Source: Clostridia bacterium
Lineage (GTDB): Bacteria > Bacillota > Clostridia > Christensenellales > QALW01
Reading direction: 5' to 3'
Assembly: GCA_017502165.1 (NCBI GenBank)
Contig: JAFVVO010000040.1
Coordinates: 1-53,591, forward strand
Length of the DNA: 53,591 bases
Shown: positions 41,283 to 49,642 of the stretch, piece after piece
Numbering within the stretch: the first letter of the stretch is position 1
How the letters are laid out: every line of letters starts with the position of its first letter
Notes under the pieces: model-generated
What the model saw: the letters and a program-made list of their open reading frames with translations, nothing else
Told to the model about the DNA's origin: nothing
The model's database searches: none
Translations under genes and position numbers: made by a program

Positions 41283-42078
41283 TGAGAGTCTCCTTATCTA
41301 TCATATTTTTCAAATTTTCAATACACCACAAATTAAAAGGATTCCATTCGTCAGGATTAACAAAAGCTTTTGTATTTCCATTTAAGAGTTCCTGATATTT
41401 TTGAGGAGTTTTGTTATGCTGCATATGGTTGCCAATGAAAATATCTACTCTTTCTTCATTGAGTCTTAACATAGCTTTGCAAAAATCATCGCGAAGAGAA
41501 AAAGGCAAATCATATTTGTTGAGAAAGTCTTTAGATAAGGTATTTATACCCATTCCTCCATGAAGACCTGCCCGATAGGTTTCAGTTCCATCGGTTACGT
41601 CAAAGAAATATGACATTGCGCCGGGGGTATGTCCGGGGGTAGCAACGGCGGTAACGGTAGTGTTTCCTAATCGAATACAGTCACCATCGTTTATTAAAAT
41701 ATCAGGTTCAAAAGTTTCGTTAAATTCTAAGCCAAGTTCTTTGGCAAAGGATAAATCTAATTCACCGGTAGCATAAAGCTCGTCGGCTTTACCTAAAACT
41801 ATTTTCGCTCCCGTTAATTCCTTTAATGCTCTTGCAGCGCCAAAATGGTCTATGTGGCCGTGAGTCAGAAAAATATATTTAATATCATGAGGATTTAAGC
41901 CTACAGCATAGATGTTATCAATGGTTACGTATAAACGATGCTGATAGCCGGTGTCTAACACTATAAGCCCCTCGCCAGTGTCTATGATATGAACTGAAGC
42001 AGACTCGTATCCTACAAAATAAAGATTACCAAAAATCTTAAATGGGGGAAATAAATTTTCCCAAGGTTTAACAAACAT
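41266..42078 (-). CDS. MBL-fold metallo-hydrolase
   Basis: 270 residues, metallo-beta-lactamase fold. Metal-binding motif THGHIDHFGA (H-x-H-x-D-H), the second His in TPGHTPG, and GNHMQHN towards the C-terminus. No signal peptide. The arrangement resembles B3-like or hydrolase-type MBL proteins; a beta-lactamase is not implied. It lies between an SGNH esterase and an alpha-galactosidase, which suggests hydrolysis of an ester or lactone on the same glycan; this is inference. Confidence 0.85.
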   Translation of the reverse strand: MFVKPWENLFPPFKIFGNLYFVGYESASVHIIDTGEGLIVLDTGYQHRLYVTIDNIYAVGLNPHDIKYIFLTHGHIDHFGAARALKELTGAKIVLGKADELYATGELDLSFAKELGLEFNETFEPDILINDGDCIRLGNTTVTAVATPGHTPGAMSYFFDVTDGTETYRAGLHGGMGINTLSKDFLNKYDLPFSLRDDFCKAMLRLNEERVDIFIGNHMQHNKTPQKYQELLNGNTKAFVNPDEWNPFNLWCIENLKNMIDKETLNEKGI

Positions 42079-42118
42079 ATTATATCTCCTAAAACAAATA
42101 ATATAGAATTGTGATTTA

Positions 42119-43108
42119 TTACAGGGTTTTCAAAATTTTCTCAAGTTCAACCGATAAATTTTCGCCGTAAAATGCAAATCCATCGTCGTTGGGATGCACG
42201 TCGTCGGCAAAGTATTTGCTATCGTGGGGAATTAAATCATAGCCATCAATAATGAAGTCGCTGTACTTTTCGTAAACGCTCTTGATGCAGAGTTTTTTGT
42301 CAGCATAAAGATTTTCATCTCTGGCGTTCCAAACTGCCCATAAAGGAAGTATTGATGCTACCTTAGCATTTTTATAACAGTCTTTAACCTTTTTAATATA
42401 TTCCGTAGTTTCGCTTTCAATCATTTGAAGGTTTTTTGTTCTGAAATCGTTAATTCCATAAGCGGTTATAACAAGTTTGGGGTTACACACACTTTCAACG
42501 CTTTTGGCATCATACACAAAACCGCTGTTTCCTTGATTTACTATTCCTATGTTCAACTTTTTAGCTACGCGCATAACGTAGGTGTTTGAAGGATGAAGCG
42601 AGCGAGCCCCGTGCGTAATGGAATCACCTAAAAATAGAACATCAACTGATTTTTTTTGCGGTAAAAACACAGTGGCGTCCGTTAATTCTACTGAGGAGAT
42701 AATAGGGAATACGAACGCGGGAAAACACAGTGAAAACTTGTGTTTTTTGCCGGATGATTTATAAATAACATCCTCTTTAATATCATAGGATTTAACATAT
42801 TCGTCATCTAAAAATAAATCGAATAAATGTACTGTTATTGACCTGTTTTTTGAAAATTCGATATTTCCAAATTCAACTTTGAATTCTTTTGCATCGCTGA
42901 TGAAATCCAAGGTAATACCTGCTGTAGTTCTGCAATTTTTTCCAAAGTAGCCGTCATAAAAACTGTCGCTGCAAAATAGGGGATGAGGTTTGAAAAAGAA
43001 ATCTTCCTGCTCTTTTGTAAATCGATGCAATTCTAAACCCGCTTCGCTTTGCTCTGTTCGCACTATTCCGTTTGTAGCAGAGATAATTTGCTCAAAAGTT
43101 AATTTCAT
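42119..43108 (-). CDS. SGNH/GDSL-type hydrolase with N-terminal beta domain
   Basis: 329 residues. The first about 150 residues form a beta-rich domain of the kind found before SGNH domains in CE2/CE20-like esterases. The SGNH part has the nucleophile Ser in VLFLGDSITHGA (block I), the Asn of YGINDFR (block III) and DDVHPNDDGF with the Asp-x-x-His pair (block V). Predicted carbohydrate acyl-esterase, cytoplasmic since no signal is present. First gene of a probable operon SGNH, MBL, alpha-galactosidase (40-bp gap, then overlap). Confidence 0.82.
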   Translation of the reverse strand: MKLTFEQIISATNGIVRTEQSEAGLELHRFTKEQEDFFFKPHPLFCSDSFYDGYFGKNCRTTAGITLDFISDAKEFKVEFGNIEFSKNRSITVHLFDLFLDDEYVKSYDIKEDVIYKSSGKKHKFSLCFPAFVFPIISSVELTDATVFLPQKKSVDVLFLGDSITHGARSLHPSNTYVMRVAKKLNIGIVNQGNSGFVYDAKSVESVCNPKLVITAYGINDFRTKNLQMIESETTEYIKKVKDCYKNAKVASILPLWAVWNARDENLYADKKLCIKSVYEKYSDFIIDGYDLIPHDSKYFADDVHPNDDGFAFYGENLSVELEKILKTL

Positions 43109-43170
43109 AATTGAATTGTCTCCTATATTATGTGCGCAAAATTTGAATTATGAGAACAAGTTAATAATGA

Positions 43171-43209
43171 AAAATCCTCCTTTGTAGTAAAGCTACAGTG
43201 GAGGATTTT
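43171..43209. terminator. Terminator downstream of GH20-like copy 2
   Basis: Long stem aaaatcctcc/ggaggatttt with an inner tgtag/ctaca stem and 5-nt loop; T-run on the plus strand and T-rich sequence on the minus strand. Confidence 0.8.
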
Positions 43210-43267
43210 TTTAAAAGTCAAAAAGTGCACGCTAAAAATGTTAATTTGATTAGCTAAAACACAGTTC

Positions 43268-44254
43268 TTACTGCTCTTCTTTAAGGGTTTCGGGATAGGC
43301 GTACTTGCGGGATAAATAAAGAGCATCTGCAGCGAAATGATGAATATATAAACCATACTCAAATGTGGAAACCCATGGGGTTATGAGATATCCTAACAAA
43401 TGGTCAGGATTAAGGTTTTCCTTTCCATACATAAGAGTTTGTATGGGGTTTAATTTTTCGCTGGTAATAGAGCAAGTGGGAATCTGATCATAGCCGTGTT
43501 TATCAAGAATTTCATAGCAATCAACGATGCGCTTTTTAAGTTCTGTTTCATAAGGCGCTGTGGTTTGAAACTGACTATAATACCAGTTGGATTGCACTAC
43601 GGATTTGGGCATTCTCTTCAAGAAAGTTTCTTCGTGTCTCCATAAGTAATCAGACCAAATCCAAGGACGTGCACCGTGTTTTTCGCAAACATCGCATAAG
43701 AAATATAAATCGTGCCACCAAAGTTCAACGCCTCTTTTGATAGCAATTTCATAGTTCCATTGAGCTTCGGAGTTTTCTTCATCAAAACCAAGGTGGAATA
43801 AGCGGGGATAGCCAAAAATTTCGCATACTTCTTTTATAATATCTGCGCAGAAAGCGTAATATTCAGGTGTAGAAATCATTCGACGATATTTTTTCATCCA
43901 AGTATCGTGACCGGCGGAGAAATTGAGTTTAGGAATAGGCTCAAGTCCCATAGCGCGCATTTCGGCAAGCTTTTTACTAACAAATTCCTTGCTCCATGCA
44001 TTAGGTGCAGAAATTTCGGGGTGACTATCAAATTTAATACCGTCACCAACATCAATAAGAACAAAATTGCATTGCTTTTTTGCGATAAAAGGCATTATTT
44101 GATCCCAAACTTTTATATCTGTGTTAATGTTTTCACAAAACTCCCAATCTTTAGGGAGATAGGGCTTGGGTTGGGAATTTTCGTCATTCCACATATGATT
44201 GCTGAGGTACACCATACTACCCCATAATAGGTTCTTGTTATCGGTATTGCTCAT
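43268..44254 (-). CDS. GH20-like TIM-barrel protein, cytoplasmic (copy 2)
   Basis: 328 residues from the ATG at 44254, which has AAAGGAG 8 bp upstream; a longer in-frame start at 44335 lacks an SD and is rejected. Close paralog of 35687-36670: NKNL[IL]WG, FDSHPEISAPNAWSKE, LNFSAGHDTWMKKYRRM and FHLGFDEE are shared almost unchanged, while the C-terminal third differs more. No signal peptide. The TGTC direct repeat of copy 1 is absent here, so the two copies are probably regulated differently. Confidence 0.7.
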   Translation of the reverse strand: MSNTDNKNLLWGSMVYLSNHMWNDENSQPKPYLPKDWEFCENINTDIKVWDQIMPFIAKKQCNFVLIDVGDGIKFDSHPEISAPNAWSKEFVSKKLAEMRAMGLEPIPKLNFSAGHDTWMKKYRRMISTPEYYAFCADIIKEVCEIFGYPRLFHLGFDEENSEAQWNYEIAIKRGVELWWHDLYFLCDVCEKHGARPWIWSDYLWRHEETFLKRMPKSVVQSNWYYSQFQTTAPYETELKKRIVDCYEILDKHGYDQIPTCSITSEKLNPIQTLMYGKENLNPDHLLGYLITPWVSTFEYGLYIHHFAADALYLSRKYAYPETLKEEQ

Positions 44255-44275
44255 AAAATTTCTCCTTTGGTGATG

Positions 44276-44303
44276 ATTATAATACGTAAGATTAAAAAGT
44301 AAA
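44276..44303 (-). promoter_or_regulatory. Promoter of GH20-like copy 2
   Basis: Minus strand TTTACT (44298-44303), 16-bp spacer, perfect TATAAT (44276-44281). Confidence 0.55.
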
Positions 44304-44510
44304 GTAATCGGCGTTATTAAAATAAAAAAATGCACTAAAACCTTAATAAAATAATATCACTTATAAAAGAATAATGGTATAATTTTTTTGTTATTTTTGT
44401 TGTGTAAAATTACGAAGATAGGTTAATTTAATATAGTGCGGGCAATAAGAACATATAATTGTAATTTAACAGAAATCTTTGATAGTAACCTTATTATATA
44501 ATATGTGTGT

Positions 44511-46400
44511 TTATTCCAGTTCAAACGCACCGGTATAAAGCTGATAATATGTGCCTTTTGCCTTAATTAACTCCTCGTGATTTCCACGCTCAATGATTCT
44601 GCCGTGGTCAAGCACCATAATAACGTCGGAATTTTTTACGGTGGAAAGGCGGTGGGCAATAACGAATACCGTTCTGCCTTCCATCAGCTTATCCATACCC
44701 TTTTGAATAATTGCTTCGGTACGGGTGTCAATTGATGACGTGGCCTCGTCTAAAATCATAACGGGAGGATCGGCAACTGCCGCGCGGGCAATGGCAAGAA
44801 GCTGCCTTTGACCTTGCGAAAGGTTAGCACCGTTATTGGTAAGCATTGTGTTATAGCCTTCAGGCAAACGCTGAATGAAATCGTCAGCACCTGCCAAAAC
44901 AGCGGCAGCCTTGCATGCCTCGTCGTCGGCATCAAGATTACCGTAACGAATGTTATCTAAAACAGTTCCCGTAAACAAGTTGGTGTCCTGCAAAACAATG
45001 CCGAGAGAACGCCGTAAGTCATTCTTTTTAATCTTATTAATGTTTATGCCGTCATAGCGAACCTTGCCGTCGGCAATGTCGTAAAAACGGTTTATAAGGT
45101 TTGTGATAGTGGTTTTTCCTGCGCCCGTTGCGCCAACGAAGGCAACCTTTTGTCCCGGATTTGCGTAGACGGAAACGTTGTGTAAAACGGGTTTATTTTC
45201 TTCGTAAGCAAAGTCAACGTCAAGCAACTGGACGTCACCTTGAAGCAGGGTATAAGTCAAGGTTCCGTCACCGTGGGGATGCTTCCAAGCCCAAGTACCT
45301 GTGGGCTTTGCAGATTCTTTAATATTGCCGTCTTTGTCTATTGTGGCGTTAACTAAGGTAACGTAGCCTTCATCGGTCTCGGCAGTTTCGTCCATGAGGG
45401 AGAAAATTCTGTCTGCACCGGCTATAGCCATTACAATTGAGTTAATCTGTTGTGAAACCTGGTTGATATTGCCCGTAAACTGTTTTGCCATATTTAAGAA
45501 GGGAACAACGATGCTGATTGCTAAGGGCATTCCCGAAAGGCTTATATTGGGCACGTTTGTTAAAAGTAATATTCCGCCGACAATGGCAATGATAACGTAG
45601 AGAATATTACCTATATTCATAATAATAGGACCTAAGGTGTTAGCATAGGCGTGTGCCTTATAGCTATCCTGATAAAGCCGGTCGTTGATTTTGTCAAAAT
45701 CCTCCTGACATTTCTCCTCGTGGCAGAAAACCTTAATAACCTTTTGTCCGTTCATCATTTCCTGAATAAAGCCCTCGGTTGCACCCATTGACCTTTGCTG
45801 GCGGATAAAGTATTTAGCGCTTCCGCCGCCGATTTTCTTGGAAACGAAAAGCATTGCAGTAACACCGAGAACAACCACGAGGGTCATAAGAGCGCTGAAG
45901 TAGAGCATCAGGGTAAGAACGGTGGTAACGATAATGCAGGACTGCACAAGGGCGGGGAGAGACTGAGAAACCAACTGACGAAGAGTGTCAATATCGTTGG
46001 TGTAATGACTCATTATATCGCCGTGCTTGTGGGTATCAAAATACTTTATGGGAAGATTCTGCATACCGTTAAACATTTTGCAACGGAGCTTTGATAAGAA
46101 GCCTTGGGTAATATATGCCATAAGCTGAGTATGAGCAAAGATAGAAAGAATAGAAAGAACGTAAAGCGTTATAAGGATTAATAATGTGGGAATAAGCTCA
46201 GCCTGCGCGCTGGCCCAATCACGTGTAACGCTCCACTTTTCGATAATTTCAATAACCCTTTGAATAAATATGGAGGGAATTGATGAAACGAGTGCTGAGA
46301 AAATTATGCAAATCAGTGTGATAGGAACTAAAACGGGGTAGAATGAGAAAAGCATTTTTATAATTCTACCGATACCGCGTCCTGACTTAGCATTCTTCAT
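44511..46400 (-). CDS. ABC exporter subunit with canonical ATPase site
   Basis: 629 residues from the ATG at 46400 (GGAGGT 7 bp upstream, inside the previous gene); a start at 46502 would overlap that gene by over 100 bp and is rejected. Six-helix transmembrane domain about 15-330, then a nucleotide-binding domain with Walker A GATGAGKT, signature LSQGQRQ and Walker B VMILDEATSSID with catalytic Glu. An insertion of about 50 residues with WAWKHPHGDG lies between the two domains. Overlaps the partner gene by 14 bp, so the two likely form a heterodimer. The substrate is unknown (lipid, peptide or drug). Confidence 0.88.
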   Translation of the reverse strand: MKNAKSGRGIGRIIKMLFSFYPVLVPITLICIIFSALVSSIPSIFIQRVIEIIEKWSVTRDWASAQAELIPTLLILITLYVLSILSIFAHTQLMAYITQGFLSKLRCKMFNGMQNLPIKYFDTHKHGDIMSHYTNDIDTLRQLVSQSLPALVQSCIIVTTVLTLMLYFSALMTLVVVLGVTAMLFVSKKIGGGSAKYFIRQQRSMGATEGFIQEMMNGQKVIKVFCHEEKCQEDFDKINDRLYQDSYKAHAYANTLGPIIMNIGNILYVIIAIVGGILLLTNVPNISLSGMPLAISIVVPFLNMAKQFTGNINQVSQQINSIVMAIAGADRIFSLMDETAETDEGYVTLVNATIDKDGNIKESAKPTGTWAWKHPHGDGTLTYTLLQGDVQLLDVDFAYEENKPVLHNVSVYANPGQKVAFVGATGAGKTTITNLINRFYDIADGKVRYDGININKIKKNDLRRSLGIVLQDTNLFTGTVLDNIRYGNLDADDEACKAAAVLAGADDFIQRLPEGYNTMLTNNGANLSQGQRQLLAIARAAVADPPVMILDEATSSIDTRTEAIIQKGMDKLMEGRTVFVIAHRLSTVKNSDVIMVLDHGRIIERGNHEELIKAKGTYYQLYTGAFELE

Positions 46401-48150
46401 CAGAAACACCTCCCGTCTGCTGAGCAAAAACCTCAGAATAGATTTTGCTTGAAGCAAGCAATTCTTCGTGAGTGCCCTGAGCGGAAATTTTGCCGTTGTC
46501 AAACACTAAAATAATATCTGCGTCCTGAACGGATGAAATTCTTTGAGCAATAATGATTTTTGTGGTTTCGGGAATGAAAGATTTGAAGCCTGCACGGATC
46601 AAAGCGTCTGTTTTAGTATCAACTGCGCTGGTTGAGTCATCCAAAATAAGAATCTTTGGCTTTTTCAAAAGAGCGCGGGCAATACAAAGACGTTGCTTCT
46701 GTCCGCCTGAAACGTTGGTGCCGCCTTGCTCGATTTTAGTTTCGTATTTGTCGGGGAAGGACATAACGAAATCGTGCGCCTGAGCAAGCTTGCAGGCCTC
46801 TGTTATTTCTTCATCGGTAGCGTTTTCGTTGCCCCAAAGGAGATTTTCTTTTATAGTGCCTGAAAATAACGTGTTTTTCTGCAAAACGAAGGCAACGGAG
46901 GAGCGCAGGGCGGTTAAATCATAATCTCTTACGTCAATTCCGCCAACGGAAACAGAACCCTCTGTAACGTCATACAGACGGCTGATTAACTGAGCAAAAG
47001 ATGATTTACTTGAACCTGTTGCGCCGATAATACCGACCGTTGCACCTGAGGGAATAGTCAGGTTGACGTCGGAAAGCACAAACTTTTTCGCAGACAGAGA
47101 ATAGCTGAAATTGACGTTTTTGAATTCTATTGAACCGTCTGCAATTTCGTAAATTGGATTTTCGGGCTCTTTTAAGGTAGGTTCTTCCTCAAGAACTTCG
47201 CCTAAACGTTTGATGGATTCGGCGGATATCGTAAGAATAACGAATATCATTGAAAGCATCATAAGATTGATAAGTATTTGCATACCGTAAGTGAGCATTG
47301 CAGAAATATGGCCTACGTTAAGGGCTTCGCCGCCTGTTGAAACTATAATATTCGAGCCAATAAGCAAAACGAATATCATATTAAAGTAAACGCAAATCTG
47401 CATAATGGGGGAGTTCAATGCAACGAGACGCTCTGCCTTAGTGAAATCTCTGCAAATATCGTCAGAGGCAAACCTAAACTTCTTTTTTTCGTATTCTTCA
47501 CGGGAAAATCCCTTTACAACGCGCATACCGCGTACGTTTTCCTCAATAGATTCGTTAAGTTTATCATACTTCTTAAATACTCGGCGGAAAGCGGGCAACG
47601 CCTTTAATCCAACGGTTATTAAACCAAACGCCAAAACGGGAATAATTACAACAAAGGTAAAGGCTAATTTTCCACCCATAACTGATGCAACAACAACGGA
47701 GAAAATGAGCATTAAGGGTGCGCGGACTGCCGTGCGGATAAGCGTCATATAAGACATCTGAACGTTTGCCACGTCTGTTGTAAGACGGGTAACTAACGAG
47801 GCAGAAGAAAACTTATCAATATTATAGAAGGAATAGGTTTGAATCTTTCTAAAAATATCACTGCGAAGGTTTTTTGCAAAGCCTGCTGAAGCTTTTGAAC
47901 AAGTAAAACCTGCAATACCTCCGCAGGAAAGGGAAACAACCGCCATAGCAATTAAAAGCAGACCGGTTTTAACAACAACGCTCAGCTCTACGCCTTTACT
48001 GATTTTATCGATCATATCTGCAGTAATAAAGGGAATAAAAACTTCAATCGCAACTTCACCTACAATAAAAATAAGTGTAAGTATGGATGGAAGTTTATAT
48101 TCTCTTATGCTTTTTGAAAGCCGTATTAAATTGTGAAATAATTCGCGCAT
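46387..48150 (-). CDS. ABC exporter subunit with degenerate ATPase site
   Basis: 587 residues; six-helix transmembrane domain about 20-310, then a nucleotide-binding domain. Walker A reads GATGSSKSS (Ser where Gly is usual before Lys), signature VSGGQKQ, Walker B ILILDDSTSAVD with Asp in place of the catalytic Glu. This is the pattern of the non-hydrolysing half of heterodimeric exporters (BmrC/D-like), and the next gene supplies the full site. Encoded in a cluster behind galT and two membrane proteins. Confidence 0.88.
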   Translation of the reverse strand: MRELFHNLIRLSKSIREYKLPSILTLIFIVGEVAIEVFIPFITADMIDKISKGVELSVVVKTGLLLIAMAVVSLSCGGIAGFTCSKASAGFAKNLRSDIFRKIQTYSFYNIDKFSSASLVTRLTTDVANVQMSYMTLIRTAVRAPLMLIFSVVVASVMGGKLAFTFVVIIPVLAFGLITVGLKALPAFRRVFKKYDKLNESIEENVRGMRVVKGFSREEYEKKKFRFASDDICRDFTKAERLVALNSPIMQICVYFNMIFVLLIGSNIIVSTGGEALNVGHISAMLTYGMQILINLMMLSMIFVILTISAESIKRLGEVLEEEPTLKEPENPIYEIADGSIEFKNVNFSYSLSAKKFVLSDVNLTIPSGATVGIIGATGSSKSSFAQLISRLYDVTEGSVSVGGIDVRDYDLTALRSSVAFVLQKNTLFSGTIKENLLWGNENATDEEITEACKLAQAHDFVMSFPDKYETKIEQGGTNVSGGQKQRLCIARALLKKPKILILDDSTSAVDTKTDALIRAGFKSFIPETTKIIIAQRISSVQDADIILVFDNGKISAQGTHEELLASSKIYSEVFAQQTGGVSDEEC

Positions 48151-48200
48151 AAAAGGACCTCTTGGTGAAAATTGCTTTATATTTCTAATCTTTAGTGCAT

Positions 48201-49004
48201 TTATCTGCGTTTTTTGTACTTTTCCTGAGAAAGCAGATCGCTTCGGTTAAATTCTGCCACAAGATCGTCTGCGGCATACGCCATTTTAGGTGAAACGGGA
48301 ATAACCAATTCCTTTGCAGTCTGTTGAAAACCGCGAGTAAGAGTGTAGTAAAACACGATAGTGTCAAAGCCATGGGTTTCTCTTCTTTCTACTCGGTGGT
48401 ATGTTATACCGTTTCTGCCAAAGTAACAAACCTTACCGCAATACCAAATTCCGCTGCGGGAAAATATTATTTCCTTTGCATCGCCCATAATCTGCGTGCG
48501 CAGCATTAAAAAAAGATATTGAACGTAGGGAAGAAAATATATGCCCGCAAGCAGTAAAAGCCCGCTGAATACGAGGAAAACGATGCCCAAAGAAACGCTT
48601 GCAGGATTAGCGAGCATAATTAATCCGATAACGCAAACCACAACGGCACCTAACAAAAAGTTGAAAAAGGTAGTTTTCTTTTCGTATCTGCACATTTTTC
48701 TGTAAAATGTGTAGATGGTTTGGGGCTTATATTTCCATATTGCATAAAGATTATCGTTAATGTCATCTGCAACGCTTTGCTTCATTGATGCAATAACTGC
48801 AATAATTATTCCTGCAATAGCAGAAAAAACACAGAAAGCAAAGATGGGGAAAATCAATTCGCCGCCTAATTCTCTTTCAATTAAAAGAGTGACGATCAAA
48901 ATACCAAAAACGGCTAAACCAATTAAAATCAGACCTGATGCTTTAAGAAAATCAAGGTGGTTTTGATATGCAGTATTAAGCTTTTGCTTTTTATTCTTCG
49001 CCAT
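48201..49004 (-). CDS. Membrane protein of unknown function (four helices plus soluble domain)
   Basis: 267 residues from the ATG at 49004; an in-frame GTG at 49013 is possible but lies in the probable SD. Hydrophobic segments about 24-45, 50-75, 112-133 and 138-165, then a soluble C-terminal domain (about 170-260) with IIFSRSGIWYCGK. It overlaps the upstream gene by 14 bp. The same layout, four helices then a soluble domain, recurs in that neighbour, but sequence similarity is weak by eye. Confidence 0.75.
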   Translation of the reverse strand: MAKNKKQKLNTAYQNHLDFLKASGLILIGLAVFGILIVTLLIERELGGELIFPIFAFCVFSAIAGIIIAVIASMKQSVADDINDNLYAIWKYKPQTIYTFYRKMCRYEKKTTFFNFLLGAVVVCVIGLIMLANPASVSLGIVFLVFSGLLLLAGIYFLPYVQYLFLMLRTQIMGDAKEIIFSRSGIWYCGKVCYFGRNGITYHRVERRETHGFDTIVFYYTLTRGFQQTAKELVIPVSPKMAYAADDLVAEFNRSDLLSQEKYKKRR

Positions 49005-49641
49005 CTTCAGCACCTGAGAAAAATTCGTTAAGGTCAGTTAAAAAATCAGTGACTTCCTGCTTTTTGCCTTCGGGAATAGCCAGGCGCAGATTTTCCTGCT
49101 TTTTGCCGTTAATAAGGTCTAAAAAAAGCTCACCGTTTTCTTCTTTAGCATTGGTAATGCCCTTCGAAATGCCGTTAAAAAGCTCAATGCGGTCACCGTA
49201 AATCAATCCGATATGTGAAATCACGAAGGAGGGAACGGAGGACTTGGTATCATTAAAGCGTTTTTTGCCTAAAAGCCACAAGCCTAAAACGGTAAAAGCA
49301 AGGGCGAGCGATAACAAAATACTGTTCAGCAGACCTGCTGACGAGAAAATCAAATAAATACCAAGCACAACACCGCTTAAAAGACTGATTCCGTAGCAAA
49401 GAGTGGATGGCTTTTTGCTTTCAAATTCAATTTCCCACGAAACGATGGTGCGCTGAGAAATGTAATCGATTTTAGAAATTTTGAACTTATAAATTGACAA
49501 AATCAAGAAGCCAAGCACTACTATGCCAAATAAAATCATTATTAAGCAGTAGGCTACACCTTTAGCGCCAAGAAATTCAAAATTCAGTATTGGGGTAATG
49601 CAGGCAAGAATAATGCCCGTGAGTAAATATAATAAATACAT
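48991..49641 (-). CDS. Membrane protein of unknown function (partner of the next gene)
   Basis: 216 residues from the ATG at 49641, with GAGGTT 5-6 bp upstream overlapping the galT stop; a start at 49668 inside galT is less likely. Hydrophobic segments about 3-22, 30-50, 82-100 and 104-125, then a soluble domain with SFVISHIGLIYGDRIELFNGI, ending in an acidic tail (AEDGEE). Only 1 bp separates it from galT, so it is co-translated with it. No function recognised. Confidence 0.75.
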   Translation of the reverse strand: MYLLYLLTGIILACITPILNFEFLGAKGVAYCLIMILFGIVVLGFLILSIYKFKISKIDYISQRTIVSWEIEFESKKPSTLCYGISLLSGVVLGIYLIFSSAGLLNSILLSLALAFTVLGLWLLGKKRFNDTKSSVPSFVISHIGLIYGDRIELFNGISKGITNAKEENGELFLDLINGKKQENLRLAIPEGKKQEVTDFLTDLNEFFSGAEDGEE

Positions 49642-49642
49642 A

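Noticed and set aside
41266..42078. Beta-lactamase
   Set aside because: The HGHIDH motif is shared by the whole MBL-fold superfamily. No signal peptide is present and the neighbours are glycan enzymes.
44511..48150. Sugar importer for the glycan products
   Set aside because: The two genes are fused permease-ATPase exporters, without a solute-binding protein or separate permeases, so they are not a sugar import system.
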